From the NCBI RefSeq assembly GCF_024701975.1, contig NZ_JANLNM010000006.1:310001-374000 (forward strand): a stretch of 64,000 nucleotides of DNA, in the 5' to 3' direction. Within the stretch, counting starts at the first letter, position 1; every line of letters begins with the position of its first letter. Source of the DNA: Variovorax sp. ZS18.2.2 (GTDB taxonomy: Bacteria; Pseudomonadota; Gammaproteobacteria; Burkholderiales; Burkholderiaceae_C). The notes beneath the pieces were generated by a model, which ran no database searches, was not told where the DNA came from, and worked only from the letters and a program-made list of their open reading frames with translations. Below are positions 1 to 8,019 of this stretch, in pieces. The translations under genes were made by a program, and so were the position numbers.

Positions 1-2679
1 CGCAGGCGTCTTCTTCGCCGCCACCTTCTTCGCAGCCGCGGTCTTGGCCGCCGGCTTGCCGAAGGTCTTGCGCGGTGGGAACTTGCTGCCGCCTTCGCGC
101 GGCGCGAACTCGAAGGTCACCTTGCCTTCTTCGGCGTTCCATGTGAGGAAGGCCTTGAAGGCGCGGCGGGTGCGCATGCTCACGAACTTGTCGAGCAGGT
201 CGGTCTTGCCGGTGGCGAGCAGCTTTTCCATCTGCGCGCGCTCCACCGGCTGCTGCAGGATGATCTTGCCGGTCTTGAAGGTGCAGCTGGGTGTCGGCTG
301 CGCATTGGTCGGCACCGACTTCTCGCAGACGTAGTTGCTGCCGTGCTCGAACACCGGCGCGCCGCACACCGGGCACGGGCCCACGGTGTCCTGCTCGCTG
401 AAGTCGACGATCTCGCCGGTGTCGCCGTTCTTGTCGTCGCCGAAGTCGAACTCCAGCTTCCAGTTCTTCGATTCTTCCTCGTCGTACTTGAGGATGATCT
501 CGGCGGTGAAGGGCCAGCCCGCCTTGGAGCGGAAGCCTTCCAGCGGGCCGATGTGCTTGTCGCGCACGAGCGCCTCGGCCTCGGCCACCTCGAAGGTGCG
601 CCCGGCCGGCGACTTGCCGAACGAGAAGCCGCAGGCGTCCTCGCCCGTGCCGCTCTTGCCCACGCAGCCGTAGCGGCGGTAGTTCTCGCGCACGATGCCG
701 CCGCAGTTGGGGCACGGCGTCGCGAGCGTGGCGTAGTCGCCCGGCACGGTGTCGCGGTCGTATTCCTTGGCCTTCTTGACGATGTGCTCCGTCATCTCGG
801 CGATCTCGCGCATGAAGGCGTCGCGGCTCAAGGCGCCCTTCTCCATCTGCGCGAGCTTGTATTCCCACTCGCCGGTGAGCTCGGCCTTGGAGAGTTCTTC
901 CACGCCCAGCCCGCGCAAGAGCGTCATGAGCTGGAAAGCCTTGGCGGTCGGAATCAGCTCGCGGCCTTCGCGCAGCATGTACTTCTCGGCGATCAGCCCT
1001 TCGATGGTGGCCGCGCGCGTGGCTGGCGTGCCCAGGCCTTTCTCCTGCATGGCTTCGCGCAACTCGTCGTCGTCGATGGTCTTGCCGGCGCCTTCCATGG
1101 CGCCCAGCAGCGTGGCTTCCGAGTAGCGTGCGGGCGGGCGCGTCTTCAGGCCCTTGAGGTCGGCCGACTCGTTCTGCACGATCTCGCCCGGCTTCACCGG
1201 CACGAGGCGCTTGCCGTCCTTGTCGTCTTCCTTCTCGTCGTCCTGCGCTTCCTTGCCGTAGATGGCGAGCCAGCCCGGCTTGACCAGCACCTTGCCGTCG
1301 GTGCGGAACGGGTACTTCTTGCCGCCCTGCTCCACCGTGCTGATGCGCGTGGTCACCTGGTGCTCGGCGCTCGGGAAGAACACCGAGAGAAAGCGGCGCA
1401 CCACGAAGTCATACAGCTTCTGCTCGGCTTCGCTCAGGCCGCTCGGGGCCTGCAGCGTCGGGATGATGGCGAAGTGATCCGACACCTTGGCGTTGTCGAA
1501 GATGCGCTTGTTGGGCTTGACGTAGTTGCCGTCGACCGCCTGCTTGGCGAACGGCGCCAGATGCTTCATGCCGCTGTTGGCCAGCATGCCCATGGTGTCC
1601 TTGACCACCGGCAGATAGTCTTCGGGCAGCGCGCGCGAATCGGTACGCGGATAGGTCAGCGCCTTGTGGCGTTCGTACAGGCTCTGCGCCAGCGCGAGCG
1701 TGGTCTTGGCGCTGAAGCCGAAACGGCCGTTGGCCTCGCGTTGCAGCGAGGTCAGGTCGAACAGCGCGGGCGAGGCCTGCGTGGTGGGCTTGCTCTCTTC
1801 GGTGACGGTGGCGGGCTTGCCGCGCGAGGCGTCGGCGATGGCGCGGGCTTCCTGCTCGCTCCACACCCGGTCGGCACGCTGCTCGGCATCGGGTTCGCCG
1901 TTGGCCAGGAGCGGCGCGTTGGCCTTCTTCCAGTCGGGGTTGAACCACTTGCCCGGGTAATGGCCGGCCTCGGCCGCGAAGCTGCCGTGGATTTCCCAGT
2001 AGTCGCGCGAAACGAACTTGCGGATCTGCTCCTCGCGCTCCACGACGACGGAGAGCGTCGGCGTCTGCACGCGGCCCACGGTCGTGAGGAAGAAGCCGCC
2101 GTCGCGCGAATTGAATGCGGTCATCGCGCGCGTGCCGTTGATGCCCACCAGCCAGTCGGCCTCGGAGCGCGAACGCGCGGCGTCGGCCAGGCCCTGCATC
2201 TGCTTTTCGGTGCGCAGCGCATCGAAGCCGTCGCGAATCGCCTGCGGCGTCATCGACTGCAGCCACAGGCGCTTGACCGGCTTGCCCAGCGGGCTTTTGC
2301 CGCCGGCGTACTGCTCGATCAGGCGGAAGATCAGTTCGCCCTCGCGGCCCGCGTCACAGGCGTTGATCAACTGCGTCACGTCCTTGCGCTTGGCCTGCTT
2401 GACCACGGCGTTCAGGCGCGTCTTGGTCTTGTCGACCGGCTTGAGGTCGAAGTGCGGCGGGATCACGGGGAGGTTGGCAAAGCTCCACTTGCCCCGCTTG
2501 ACGTCGAACTCCTCGGGCGCCTGGATTTCGACCAGGTGACCGACCGCACTGGTCACGACATAGCTGTCGTTCTCGAAATGCTCGTCATGTTTGTCGAATT
2601 TGCCGGCCACCGGCGTGAGGGCACGGACGATGTCCTGGGCCACCGACGGCTTTTCTGCGATTACCAACGTCTTTGTCAT
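1..2679 (-). CDS. topB: DNA topoisomerase III, 3' end beyond the window
   Basis: Type IA topoisomerase that passes single strands to decatenate replication and recombination intermediates. 893 residues are visible and the reading frame is still open at position 1. The N-terminus MTKTLVIAEKPSVAQDI is the Toprim start. The active-site motif YPRTDS has its tyrosine at about residue 343. The distal part carries cysteine-containing zinc-ribbon-like segments, followed by an Ala/Lys-rich tail (AAKKVAAKKTPA at the window edge) typical of betaproteobacterial TopB. It is transcribed divergently from the SET gene; the 85-bp gap holds an alternating purine-pyrimidine tract. Family assignment is secure; the true C-terminus is not visible. 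Confidence 0.93.
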   Translation of the reverse strand, partial: MTKTLVIAEKPSVAQDIVRALTPVAGKFDKHDEHFENDSYVVTSAVGHLVEIQAPEEFDVKRGKWSFANLPVIPPHFDLKPVDKTKTRLNAVVKQAKRKDVTQLINACDAGREGELIFRLIEQYAGGKSPLGKPVKRLWLQSMTPQAIRDGFDALRTEKQMQGLADAARSRSEADWLVGINGTRAMTAFNSRDGGFFLTTVGRVQTPTLSVVVEREEQIRKFVSRDYWEIHGSFAAEAGHYPGKWFNPDWKKANAPLLANGEPDAEQRADRVWSEQEARAIADASRGKPATVTEESKPTTQASPALFDLTSLQREANGRFGFSAKTTLALAQSLYERHKALTYPRTDSRALPEDYLPVVKDTMGMLANSGMKHLAPFAKQAVDGNYVKPNKRIFDNAKVSDHFAIIPTLQAPSGLSEAEQKLYDFVVRRFLSVFFPSAEHQVTTRISTVEQGGKKYPFRTDGKVLVKPGWLAIYGKEAQDDEKEDDKDGKRLVPVKPGEIVQNESADLKGLKTRPPARYSEATLLGAMEGAGKTIDDDELREAMQEKGLGTPATRAATIEGLIAEKYMLREGRELIPTAKAFQLMTLLRGLGVEELSKAELTGEWEYKLAQMEKGALSRDAFMREIAEMTEHIVKKAKEYDRDTVPGDYATLATPCPNCGGIVRENYRRYGCVGKSGTGEDACGFSFGKSPAGRTFEVAEAEALVRDKHIGPLEGFRSKAGWPFTAEIILKYDEEESKNWKLEFDFGDDKNGDTGEIVDFSEQDTVGPCPVCGAPVFEHGSNYVCEKSVPTNAQPTPSCTFKTGKIILQQPVERAQMEKLLATGKTDLLDKFVSMRTRRAFKAFLTWNAEEGKVTFEFAPREGGSKFPPRKTFGKPAAKTAAAKKVAAKKTPA

Positions 2680-2708
2680 CTAAGGGCTCTCTATACTCTG
2701 CGGCTTCC

Positions 2709-2743
2709 CGCGTACGCACGCGCGCACACGCATGTGTGCATAT
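2709..2743. other. 35-bp alternating pyrimidine-purine tract (Z-DNA-prone)
   Basis: Every step from C2709 to T2743 alternates pyrimidine and purine, made of CG, CA, TG and TA dinucleotides. It includes an inverted repeat, GCACAC at 2724-2729 and GTGTGC at 2734-2739, around a GCAT loop. It lies in the 85-bp divergent promoter region between topB and the SET gene. The alternation is read directly from the sequence; Z-DNA formation is an inference. Confidence 0.8.
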
Positions 2744-2764
2744 TCAAACTAACAGACTTCGGCG

Positions 2765-3391
2765 ATGCCTTCCAAATCCCCACAACTCGCCGGCCGCCGC
2801 ATCCAGATGCGGCGCTCGGATGTCCATGGCAACGGCGTGTTCGCCGTCGACGACCTGGCCGAAGGCGAGACGCTGATCGAATACAAGGGCGAGCTCATCA
2901 ACTGGAAGGAGGCGCTGCGCCGCCATCCGCACGACCCGGCCCAGCCCAACCACACCTTCTACTTCCACATCGACGACGGTCGTGTGATCGACGGCAACGT
3001 CAAGGGCAACGACGCCCGCTGGATCAACCACTCGTGCGAGCCGAACTGCGAGGCCGACGAAACCGATGGGCGCGTTTATATCAAGGCACTGCGCAACATC
3101 GCTGCAGGAGAAGAGCTCAATTACGACTACGGGTTGATCATCGACGAGCCGTACACGCCGAAGCTCTTGTCCGAATTTCCTTGCTGGTGCGGCTCCGAGC
3201 AGTGCCGCGGCACGCTGCTGACACCCAAGGATGAGGACGAAGAGAAGAAAAAGAAGAAGAAAGCCAAGAAGAAGGCCGAAAAGAAAAAGGCCGAGAAAAA
3301 AGAAGAGAAGAAAAAAGAAGCCAAGAAGGCCGAGGAGAAAGCCGACAACAAGGCTGAAAAAACCGACAAGAAGAAGTCCAAGAAGGACTGA
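2765..3391 (+). CDS. SET-domain protein-lysine methyltransferase with Lys/Glu-rich tail
   Basis: 208 residues. The SET core covers about residues 10-130, with WINHSCEPNCE (86-96) and ELNYDYG (117-123), the two motifs that build the SAM-binding pseudoknot. A post-SET cysteine cluster CWCGSEQCRG (140-149) follows and probably binds zinc. Residues 155-208 are almost entirely Lys, Glu and Ala, resembling histone H1-like tails of this lineage. Known family members transfer methyl groups from SAM to protein lysines; the substrate here is unknown. The purine-rich stretch encoding the tail (from 3240) is compositionally unlike its surroundings. The stop lies 2 nt before a mini-ORF leading into birA. 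Confidence 0.85.
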   Translation: MPSKSPQLAGRRIQMRRSDVHGNGVFAVDDLAEGETLIEYKGELINWKEALRRHPHDPAQPNHTFYFHIDDGRVIDGNVKGNDARWINHSCEPNCEADETDGRVYIKALRNIAAGEELNYDYGLIIDEPYTPKLLSEFPCWCGSEQCRGTLLTPKDEDEEKKKKKKAKKKAEKKKAEKKEEKKKEAKKAEEKADNKAEKTDKKKSKKD

Positions 3392-3393
3392 GC

Positions 3394-3454
3394 ATGAGCG
3401 CCGCGCCGGGCCGCCCCAAGCAAGCTCGCACCGCAGTGCGAAGCACGAAGGTAC
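3394..3454 (+). repeat. Dispersed 61-bp leader repeat, copy 1 (upstream of birA)
   Basis: This 61-bp segment recurs as its reverse complement at 32882-32942 with a single mismatch (C3412 against G in the other copy). It begins with ATGAGCGCC and ends with GAAGGTAC, so it carries a start codon at one end and a Shine-Dalgarno-like GAAGG at the other. Inside is a hairpin with stem TCGCAC/GTGCGA and loop CGCA. Both copies lie immediately upstream of a protein-coding gene in the same sense. Confidence 0.9.
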
Positions 3455-3462
3455 TCCAATGA
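3394..3462 (+). CDS. Putative 22-codon leader peptide coupled to birA
   Basis: A mini-ORF inside the dispersed repeat, starting MSAAPGRPKQAR and ending STKVLQ. An AAGGA ribosome-binding site at 3383-3387 lies 6 nt upstream of its ATG. Its TGA (3460-3462) overlaps the birA start (3459-3461) as ATGA, a classic translational-coupling arrangement. The peptide is basic and lacks a signal sequence. The moaC copy encodes the same peptide with one substitution before the ends diverge. Translation is inferred; no homology evidence is available. Confidence 0.4.
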   Translation: MSAAPGRPKQARTAVRSTKVLQ

Positions 3463-4271
3463 GCAGCACCACGGTCGCCTGGCAGGAAGACCGGATCGCC
3501 GCGTCGGTGGCGCCGCTGCTGCCGGGGTTCGCGGTCGAGGCCGTGGCCGAGATCGATTCCACCAGCACCGAGCTGATGCGCCGCGCGCGCGCCGGCCGCG
3601 TCGAGCCGGTGCTGCTGGTGGCCGAGCGCCAGACCGCGGGCCGCGGTCGCCTCGGCCGCGCATGGCAGAGCACGCCACAGAGCCAGGAGCAGACGTCGCT
3701 CCTGTTCTCGGTCGGCCTGCCGCTCGCACCGGCCGACTGGTCGGGCCTGTCGCTCGCGGTCGGTGTCAGCGTGGCCGAGAGCCTTGATCCATCGGGCGCA
3801 CACAAGGTCGGCCTCAAGTGGCCCAACGACATCTGGGTGAACGACAGCAAGCTGGTCGGCATCCTCATCGAAACCGCATTGCCGCACGCCGGTGGACCCG
3901 GTGCGCAGCGCTACGTGGTGATCGGCATCGGCATCAACATCGGCGCGCGCGAATCCGACGGCATGCGCACGCCGCCCGCGTGGCTGCATCAATGGCGTCC
4001 CGACGCGACCGCGCCCGACGTGCTGCGCGAAGTCGCCGAGCCGCTGGTGCGCAACGTGCTCGCGTTCGAGGCGCAGGGCTTCGCGCAGTTCGCCGAACGT
4101 TTTGCCGCGCGCGACGTGCTGCGCGGCCGCGAGGTGGTGCTCAGCGACGGCACCGCAGGGCTCTGCGAAGGCGTGGCCTGGAGCGGCGAGCTGCAGGTGC
4201 GCACGGCCGCGGGCCTGCAGACCATCACGAGCGACGAAGTGAGCGTGCGCCCTCGCGGCATGGCGCTCTGA
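3459..4271 (+). CDS. birA: Biotin--[acetyl-CoA-carboxylase] ligase
   Basis: Activates biotin with ATP and transfers it to the lysine of the biotin carboxyl carrier protein, in the cytoplasm. 270 residues. The ATP/biotin loop GRGRLG lies at 61-66 and KWPNDIW near 127, both diagnostic. There is no N-terminal winged-helix domain: the protein starts directly with the catalytic domain, so it should not act as a biotin-operon repressor. The chosen ATG overlaps the stop of the leader mini-ORF and is preceded by GAAGG at 3447-3451. An in-frame upstream extension exists but would run through the SET gene and the repeat. The next gene follows after 11 bp. Confidence 0.92.
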   Translation: MSSTTVAWQEDRIAASVAPLLPGFAVEAVAEIDSTSTELMRRARAGRVEPVLLVAERQTAGRGRLGRAWQSTPQSQEQTSLLFSVGLPLAPADWSGLSLAVGVSVAESLDPSGAHKVGLKWPNDIWVNDSKLVGILIETALPHAGGPGAQRYVVIGIGINIGARESDGMRTPPAWLHQWRPDATAPDVLREVAEPLVRNVLAFEAQGFAQFAERFAARDVLRGREVVLSDGTAGLCEGVAWSGELQVRTAAGLQTITSDEVSVRPRGMAL

Positions 4272-4282
4272 ACAGCATCACC

Positions 4283-4480
4283 ATGAAATTGCGCCTGGCA
4301 TTGATCGTTCTGCTGCTGGCCAATGCCGGCTACTTCCTGTGGGCACGCGGCGATCTGGTGGGCTTCGGCCTCGCGCCGGCGAGCCTCAACGAGCGCGAGC
4401 CGCAGCGCGTGTCGCGGCAGATCAAGCCCGAGTGGGTGCAGGTGCGCAAGGAAGCCAAGGCCGGCGCACCCGCGCCGTAA
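4283..4480 (+). CDS. Short signal-anchored protein, SPOR-protein-like N-terminus
   Basis: 65 residues beginning MKLRLALIVLLLANAGYFLW, a single N-terminal membrane helix, followed by a short polar tail ending QIKPEWVQVRKEAKAGAPAP. From memory, Burkholderiales often carry a larger sporulation-related-repeat (SPOR) protein after birA-coaX that starts the same way. Here coaX is absent from this spot and only the membrane-anchor part is present. It lies 11 bp after birA, so co-transcription is likely. The function is unknown; this could be a remnant or a genuine small membrane protein. Confidence 0.65.
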   Translation: MKLRLALIVLLLANAGYFLWARGDLVGFGLAPASLNEREPQRVSRQIKPEWVQVRKEAKAGAPAP

Positions 4481-4486
4481 CCAGGC

Positions 4487-5227
4487 TCAGGCAGCGCGCG
4501 CAAACATGCGGCGCGCCTTGGCCAGCGCGGCCTCCAGTTTTTCCGCAGACGGCGCCTCGTGCGAGTTCGAGGCGAGCCCGAACTTCTTGCCCGCGATCTC
4601 CTGGACCGCGACCAGGATGCCGCCGAGCACGACAGCGTCGGTCTCGGCTTCGAGTGCTTCACGCAGGCACGCCAGCGCCCTGGGCGCCGCGCTGCGGTGA
4701 TTGAAGAAGATCTGCATCAGCGCGCTCGCGGCCCAGTGCCGGTTCGCGGGCACGGGGTCTTTCGCGAGCAGCGGCGCCACCTTGGCGATGTCGGCCGTCG
4801 TGCCGAGCCAGCCGATCACCCACAGGCCCTTGCAGCGAAGGTCATCGTGCGGCGAGCCGAGAGCAGCGCGGGCGAGCGCCGCGGTGTCCTTCAGGCGTCG
4901 GCCCTTGCGGTACTTGAAGGTCCCGAGCATCTGCAGCACCGTGGCCTGCAGCGATGCGTCCTGCTCCTGCGCGAAGCGGGCATGCAGATGGTCCTCGCCG
5001 GCATCGCCGCGGTCGGAGAACTTGCGGCAGAGCCAGTCGTACAGCTCGCCGTCCATGCCGGTGTCGCGCAGCAACGCGTAGTGAAAGTCGAGCGCTTCAG
5101 GCGACTGCAGTTCGAGCAGATCCGCGCCGAAGTCGAACATGTCCGACACGTCGGTGTCGATGCGGATCGCATTGAAGCGCTGCCGCAGCGATTCGATGGC
5201 AAGGGATTCCTCGGCCGTGCGATTCAT
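4487..5227 (-). CDS. HEAT-repeat domain protein
   Basis: 246 residues starting MNRTAEESLAIESLRQ. From about residue 85 it contains helical repeats of the HEAT/PBS-lyase type (ALARAALGSPHDDLRCKGLW, then a second repeat around APLLAKDPVPANRHWAASAL), which usually form protein-protein scaffolds. No catalytic motif is visible. Its start codon overlaps the stop of the upstream sensor kinase by 4 nt (ATGA), so translation is probably coupled and the protein is likely linked to that two-component system. The exact role is unknown. Confidence 0.7.
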   Translation of the reverse strand: MNRTAEESLAIESLRQRFNAIRIDTDVSDMFDFGADLLELQSPEALDFHYALLRDTGMDGELYDWLCRKFSDRGDAGEDHLHARFAQEQDASLQATVLQMLGTFKYRKGRRLKDTAALARAALGSPHDDLRCKGLWVIGWLGTTADIAKVAPLLAKDPVPANRHWAASALMQIFFNHRSAAPRALACLREALEAETDAVVLGGILVAVQEIAGKKFGLASNSHEAPSAEKLEAALAKARRMFARAA

Positions 5228-6666
5228 GAAAGCGCCCCGCTCTCGAAGCGCACCGTGAAGCGTGCGCCGGGCGGATGCTTGCCCGGGTGCGCATCTTCCA
5301 GCTTCACCTGTGCAAGGTGCTGGTTCGCGATCTCCCGCACGATCGGCAGGCCCAGCCCCGAGCCGTCGGCCTCGTTGCCGAGCACGCGGTAGAAGGGCTC
5401 GAACACCAGCTCGCGGTCGGACTCGGCGATGCCCGGGCCGTTGTCCTCCACCTGCAGCAGCAGCACATGGCCGAAGGGGTCGGCCAGCACGCGCGCGGTG
5501 ATCACGCCGGGGTGCTCGGGCGTCGAGGGCGTGTAGTTGATCGCGTTGTCGACCAGGTTGCGCACCAGCTCCTTCAGCAGCGTCGGATTGCCGTCGAACA
5601 TCACGCCGGGCGCACCCGTCTCGGCGCCGTCGTAGCCGAGGTCGATGCGCTTCTCGATCGCGCGCGGCACGGCCTCGCGCACCACCTCGATCGTGAGCCG
5701 CGCCAGGTCGCAGGGCTGGTGGCGGGTGTTGGCGCCGTGGGCTTCGGCGCGCGCGAGCGAGAGCAGCTGGTTCACCGTGTGGGTGGCGCGCACGCTGGCA
5801 CGGCCGATCTGCTTGAGCGACTGCTTGAGCTCGTCGGCATTCGCGCCCTCGCGCTGCGCCAGGTCGGCCTGCATGCGCAGGCCCGCAAGCGGCGTCTTGA
5901 GCTGGTGGGCTGCGTCGGCGAGAAAGCGCTTTTGCGTGTCGATGGAATCGTTGAGCTTGTTCAGGAGCTCGTTGACCGACGACACCAGCGGCACCACTTC
6001 GAGCGGCACCGACGATTCGTCGAGCGGGCTCAAATCGCCCGGCCGCCGTTCGCGGATGCGCGCCTCCACCACCGACAGCGGCTTGATGCCGCGCACCAGC
6101 GCGAGCCAGATCAGGAGCACCGCGAGCGGCAGGATCGCGAACTGCGGCAGCAGCACGCCCTTGATGATCTCGAGGGCGAGCACCGACTGCTTCTCGCGCG
6201 TCTCGGCCAGCTGCAGCAGCGTGGGCGGCACGTCTTCGACGCCGCTGGCGATCCACAGCGAGGCCACGCGCACCTCCTTGCCGTGCAGGGCGCTGTTGTG
6301 CAGGAAGACCTGGCCGGGCGGCAGCGGCTCGTCGAGGCCGGGCATCGGAAGATCGCGATCGCCGCTGAGCAGCGTGTCGTGGCCGTCGAGCAGCTGGTAG
6401 TACACGTGGCCGGCGTTGTCGGCCCGCAGGATCTCGCGCGCCGATTGGGACAGCACGAACTCCGTGCGCCCTTCCTTCACCGTGACGAGTTCGGCCAGCG
6501 CCTTGACGTTGTGCTCGAGTGCGCGGTCGAACGGCGCATTGGCAATGCCCTGTGCCACCAGCCAGGTGACGCCGATGCTCACCGGCACCAGCAGCAGGAG
6601 CGGCGTGAGCATCCAGTCGAGGATCTCGCCGAAAAGCGAGCGCTGGGCGCGCTGGAACAACTTCAT
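5224..6666 (-). CDS. Sensor histidine kinase, TctE-like
   Basis: 480 residues, inner membrane. A first helix at about residues 20-40, a periplasmic 2CSK_N-type region and a second helix at about 174-192 lead to a HAMP-like linker. The H-box FLADAAHQLKTPL has the phosphoacceptor His254. The catalytic ATPase domain follows, with the N box (LVDNAINYTP), DNGPGI and GSGLGLPI. It resembles TctE of tricarboxylate-responsive systems, but no tctCBA transport genes lie in this window. It is 49 bp downstream of its response regulator and overlaps the HEAT gene by 4 nt. The signal sensed is unknown. Confidence 0.88.
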   Translation of the reverse strand: MKLFQRAQRSLFGEILDWMLTPLLLLVPVSIGVTWLVAQGIANAPFDRALEHNVKALAELVTVKEGRTEFVLSQSAREILRADNAGHVYYQLLDGHDTLLSGDRDLPMPGLDEPLPPGQVFLHNSALHGKEVRVASLWIASGVEDVPPTLLQLAETREKQSVLALEIIKGVLLPQFAILPLAVLLIWLALVRGIKPLSVVEARIRERRPGDLSPLDESSVPLEVVPLVSSVNELLNKLNDSIDTQKRFLADAAHQLKTPLAGLRMQADLAQREGANADELKQSLKQIGRASVRATHTVNQLLSLARAEAHGANTRHQPCDLARLTIEVVREAVPRAIEKRIDLGYDGAETGAPGVMFDGNPTLLKELVRNLVDNAINYTPSTPEHPGVITARVLADPFGHVLLLQVEDNGPGIAESDRELVFEPFYRVLGNEADGSGLGLPIVREIANQHLAQVKLEDAHPGKHPPGARFTVRFESGALS

Positions 6667-6715
6667 CGGGCCGAACCCTCCGGCATGCCGCGCGCGCGGG
6701 GCGGCTGCGCCATCG

Positions 6716-7387
6716 TCACGGGATCTTTTCGAGGCAGTAGCCGAGACCCCGAACCGTCGCGATGCGCACCGGCCCCTTCTCGATCTTCTTGCGCAGGCGG
6801 TGGATGTAGACCTCGATCGCGTTGAGGCTCACCTCCTCGCCCCATTCGCACAGGCGGTCGACCAGCTGGTCCTTGCTCACGAGCCGGCCGGCGCGCTGCA
6901 GCAGCACTTCGAGCAGGCCGAGTTCGCGCGCCGAGAGCTCGATCATCTTGCCGTCGATGGTCGCCACGCGGCCGGCCTGGTCGTAGACCAGCGGGCCGTG
7001 GCGGATCGCGTTGCTGGTGGCGCCCATGCCGCGGCGGGTGAGGGCGCGCACGCGCGCTTCGAGCTCCTGCAGGCTGAAGGGCTTGGCCATGTAGTCGTCG
7101 GCGCCGTGGTCCAGGCCCTTGACGCGCTCTTCCACGCTGTCGGCCGCGGTGAGCACCAGCACGGGCAACTGCGAACCGCGGGCGCGCAGGCGCTTCAGGA
7201 TCTCGATGCCGTGCAGGCTGGGGAGGCCCAGGTCGAGGATCAGCAGGTCGAACTCGCTGTGGGTCATGAGCGCGGTGTCGGCCTGCGATCCGTTGGCCAC
7301 ATGATCGACCGCCGCACCCGAGGTGCGCAGGCTGCGCAGCAGGGCATCGGCGAGCACCTGGTCGTCTTCGGCAATCAGTATTCGCAT
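6716..7387 (-). CDS. OmpR-family response regulator, TctD-like
   Basis: 223 residues. The receiver domain has acidic residues ED at 7-9 and phosphoacceptor Asp52 (LDLGLP), with the conserved lysine in AKPF. A winged-helix DNA-binding domain of the Trans_reg_C type ends with HRLRKKIEKGPVRIATVRG. It forms a cognate pair with the downstream kinase. The MarR gene ends 64 bp upstream on the same strand, so the four genes from marR to the HEAT gene may be one transcription unit. Confidence 0.9.
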   Translation of the reverse strand: MRILIAEDDQVLADALLRSLRTSGAAVDHVANGSQADTALMTHSEFDLLILDLGLPSLHGIEILKRLRARGSQLPVLVLTAADSVEERVKGLDHGADDYMAKPFSLQELEARVRALTRRGMGATSNAIRHGPLVYDQAGRVATIDGKMIELSARELGLLEVLLQRAGRLVSKDQLVDRLCEWGEEVSLNAIEVYIHRLRKKIEKGPVRIATVRGLGYCLEKIP

Positions 7388-7451
7388 GAGCCACCTCCGG
7401 CCGGTTCGGGCGCCGCGGTGGCGCCGTTCGCATTTGTCTCTCTGGCGGAGT

Positions 7452-7937
7452 CTAGCCCGCTGTGTAGGCTTCGAGACCGATGGTTACCACGGTGGCGATC
7501 TCATCGCCGACGCTGCTGCGGAACTCGCGCTCGGCCTGGGTCACCGCGCTGCGGAAGGCGTCGAGCCAGGCGAGGCCGTCGGCGGTGAAGAGCACGCGCC
7601 GCGCGCGCGCATCGAGCGGATCAGGGCCGCGCGTGACCAGCCCCCAGGCCTCGCACTGGTCCACCAGCGCGCCCATCGCCTGCTTGGTCATGCCGGCGCG
7701 CTCGGCCATCTCGGTCAGGCGCGAACCCTCGCGCGCGAGATGCCGGGTGATGTGGATGTGCGCGGCACTCACCTGGGCGCGCGCGGCGAGGTTCGACAGG
7801 GCCAGCGGCACGTCGACGTCGTGCGCCATCAGCGCCAGCACGCGCTCGTCGAAGCGGCGCATCGCATGGCCCAGCAGGCGGCCCAGGTGGGTCTGGCGCC
7901 AGGCGTCGGAATCGGTCGGGAAAGCGGCTTCGGCCAT
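7452..7937 (-). CDS. MarR-family transcriptional regulator
   Basis: 161 residues with a winged helix-turn-helix (GSRLTEMAERAGMTKQAM, about residues 80-98) followed by the wing GPDPLDARARRV. MarR proteins bind as dimers to short palindromes and often respond to small aromatic ligands or oxidants. The gene diverges from recA over a 147-bp gap that contains two related sequences, GTAAAGCAAAC (7949-7959) and GTTTACGCAAAC (7974-7985), possible autoregulatory sites. Confidence 0.85.
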   Translation of the reverse strand: MAEAAFPTDSDAWRQTHLGRLLGHAMRRFDERVLALMAHDVDVPLALSNLAARAQVSAAHIHITRHLAREGSRLTEMAERAGMTKQAMGALVDQCEAWGLVTRGPDPLDARARRVLFTADGLAWLDAFRSAVTQAEREFRSSVGDEIATVVTIGLEAYTAG

Positions 7938-7948
7938 GGCGTCAGATA

Positions 7949-7985
7949 GTAAAGCAAACTGACCAAAAAATGGGTTTACGCAAAC
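7949..7985. promoter_or_regulatory. Candidate MarR operator: two related half-palindromic repeats
   Basis: GTAAAGCAAAC at 7949-7959 and GTTTACGCAAAC at 7974-7985 lie directly upstream of the marR start. The second is a near-palindrome (GTTT-ACGC-AAAC). Their centres are about 25 bp apart. A regulatory role is inferred from position and symmetry only. The second repeat also overlaps a possible recA -35 element (TTTACG, 7975-7980). Confidence 0.3.
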
Positions 7986-8003
7986 CAGTGAGCCTCTACA
8001 CTA

Positions 8004-8019
8004 CTGTTCAAGCATCCAG
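8004..8019 (+). promoter_or_regulatory. Candidate LexA (SOS) box of recA
   Basis: CTGTTCAAGCATCCAG fits the minimal CTG-N10-CAG pattern of LexA sites but is less AT-rich than a strong box. It starts 2 nt after a possible -10 hexamer TACACT (7997-8002), which pairs with TTTACG (7975-7980) over 16 bp, so bound LexA would block the promoter. It lies 65 bp upstream of the recA ATG. Confidence 0.45.

Noticed and set aside
343..3234. A 963-codon open frame opposite topB
   Set aside because: Low-complexity shadow of topB; it also runs through the divergent promoter and into the SET gene in the wrong frame.
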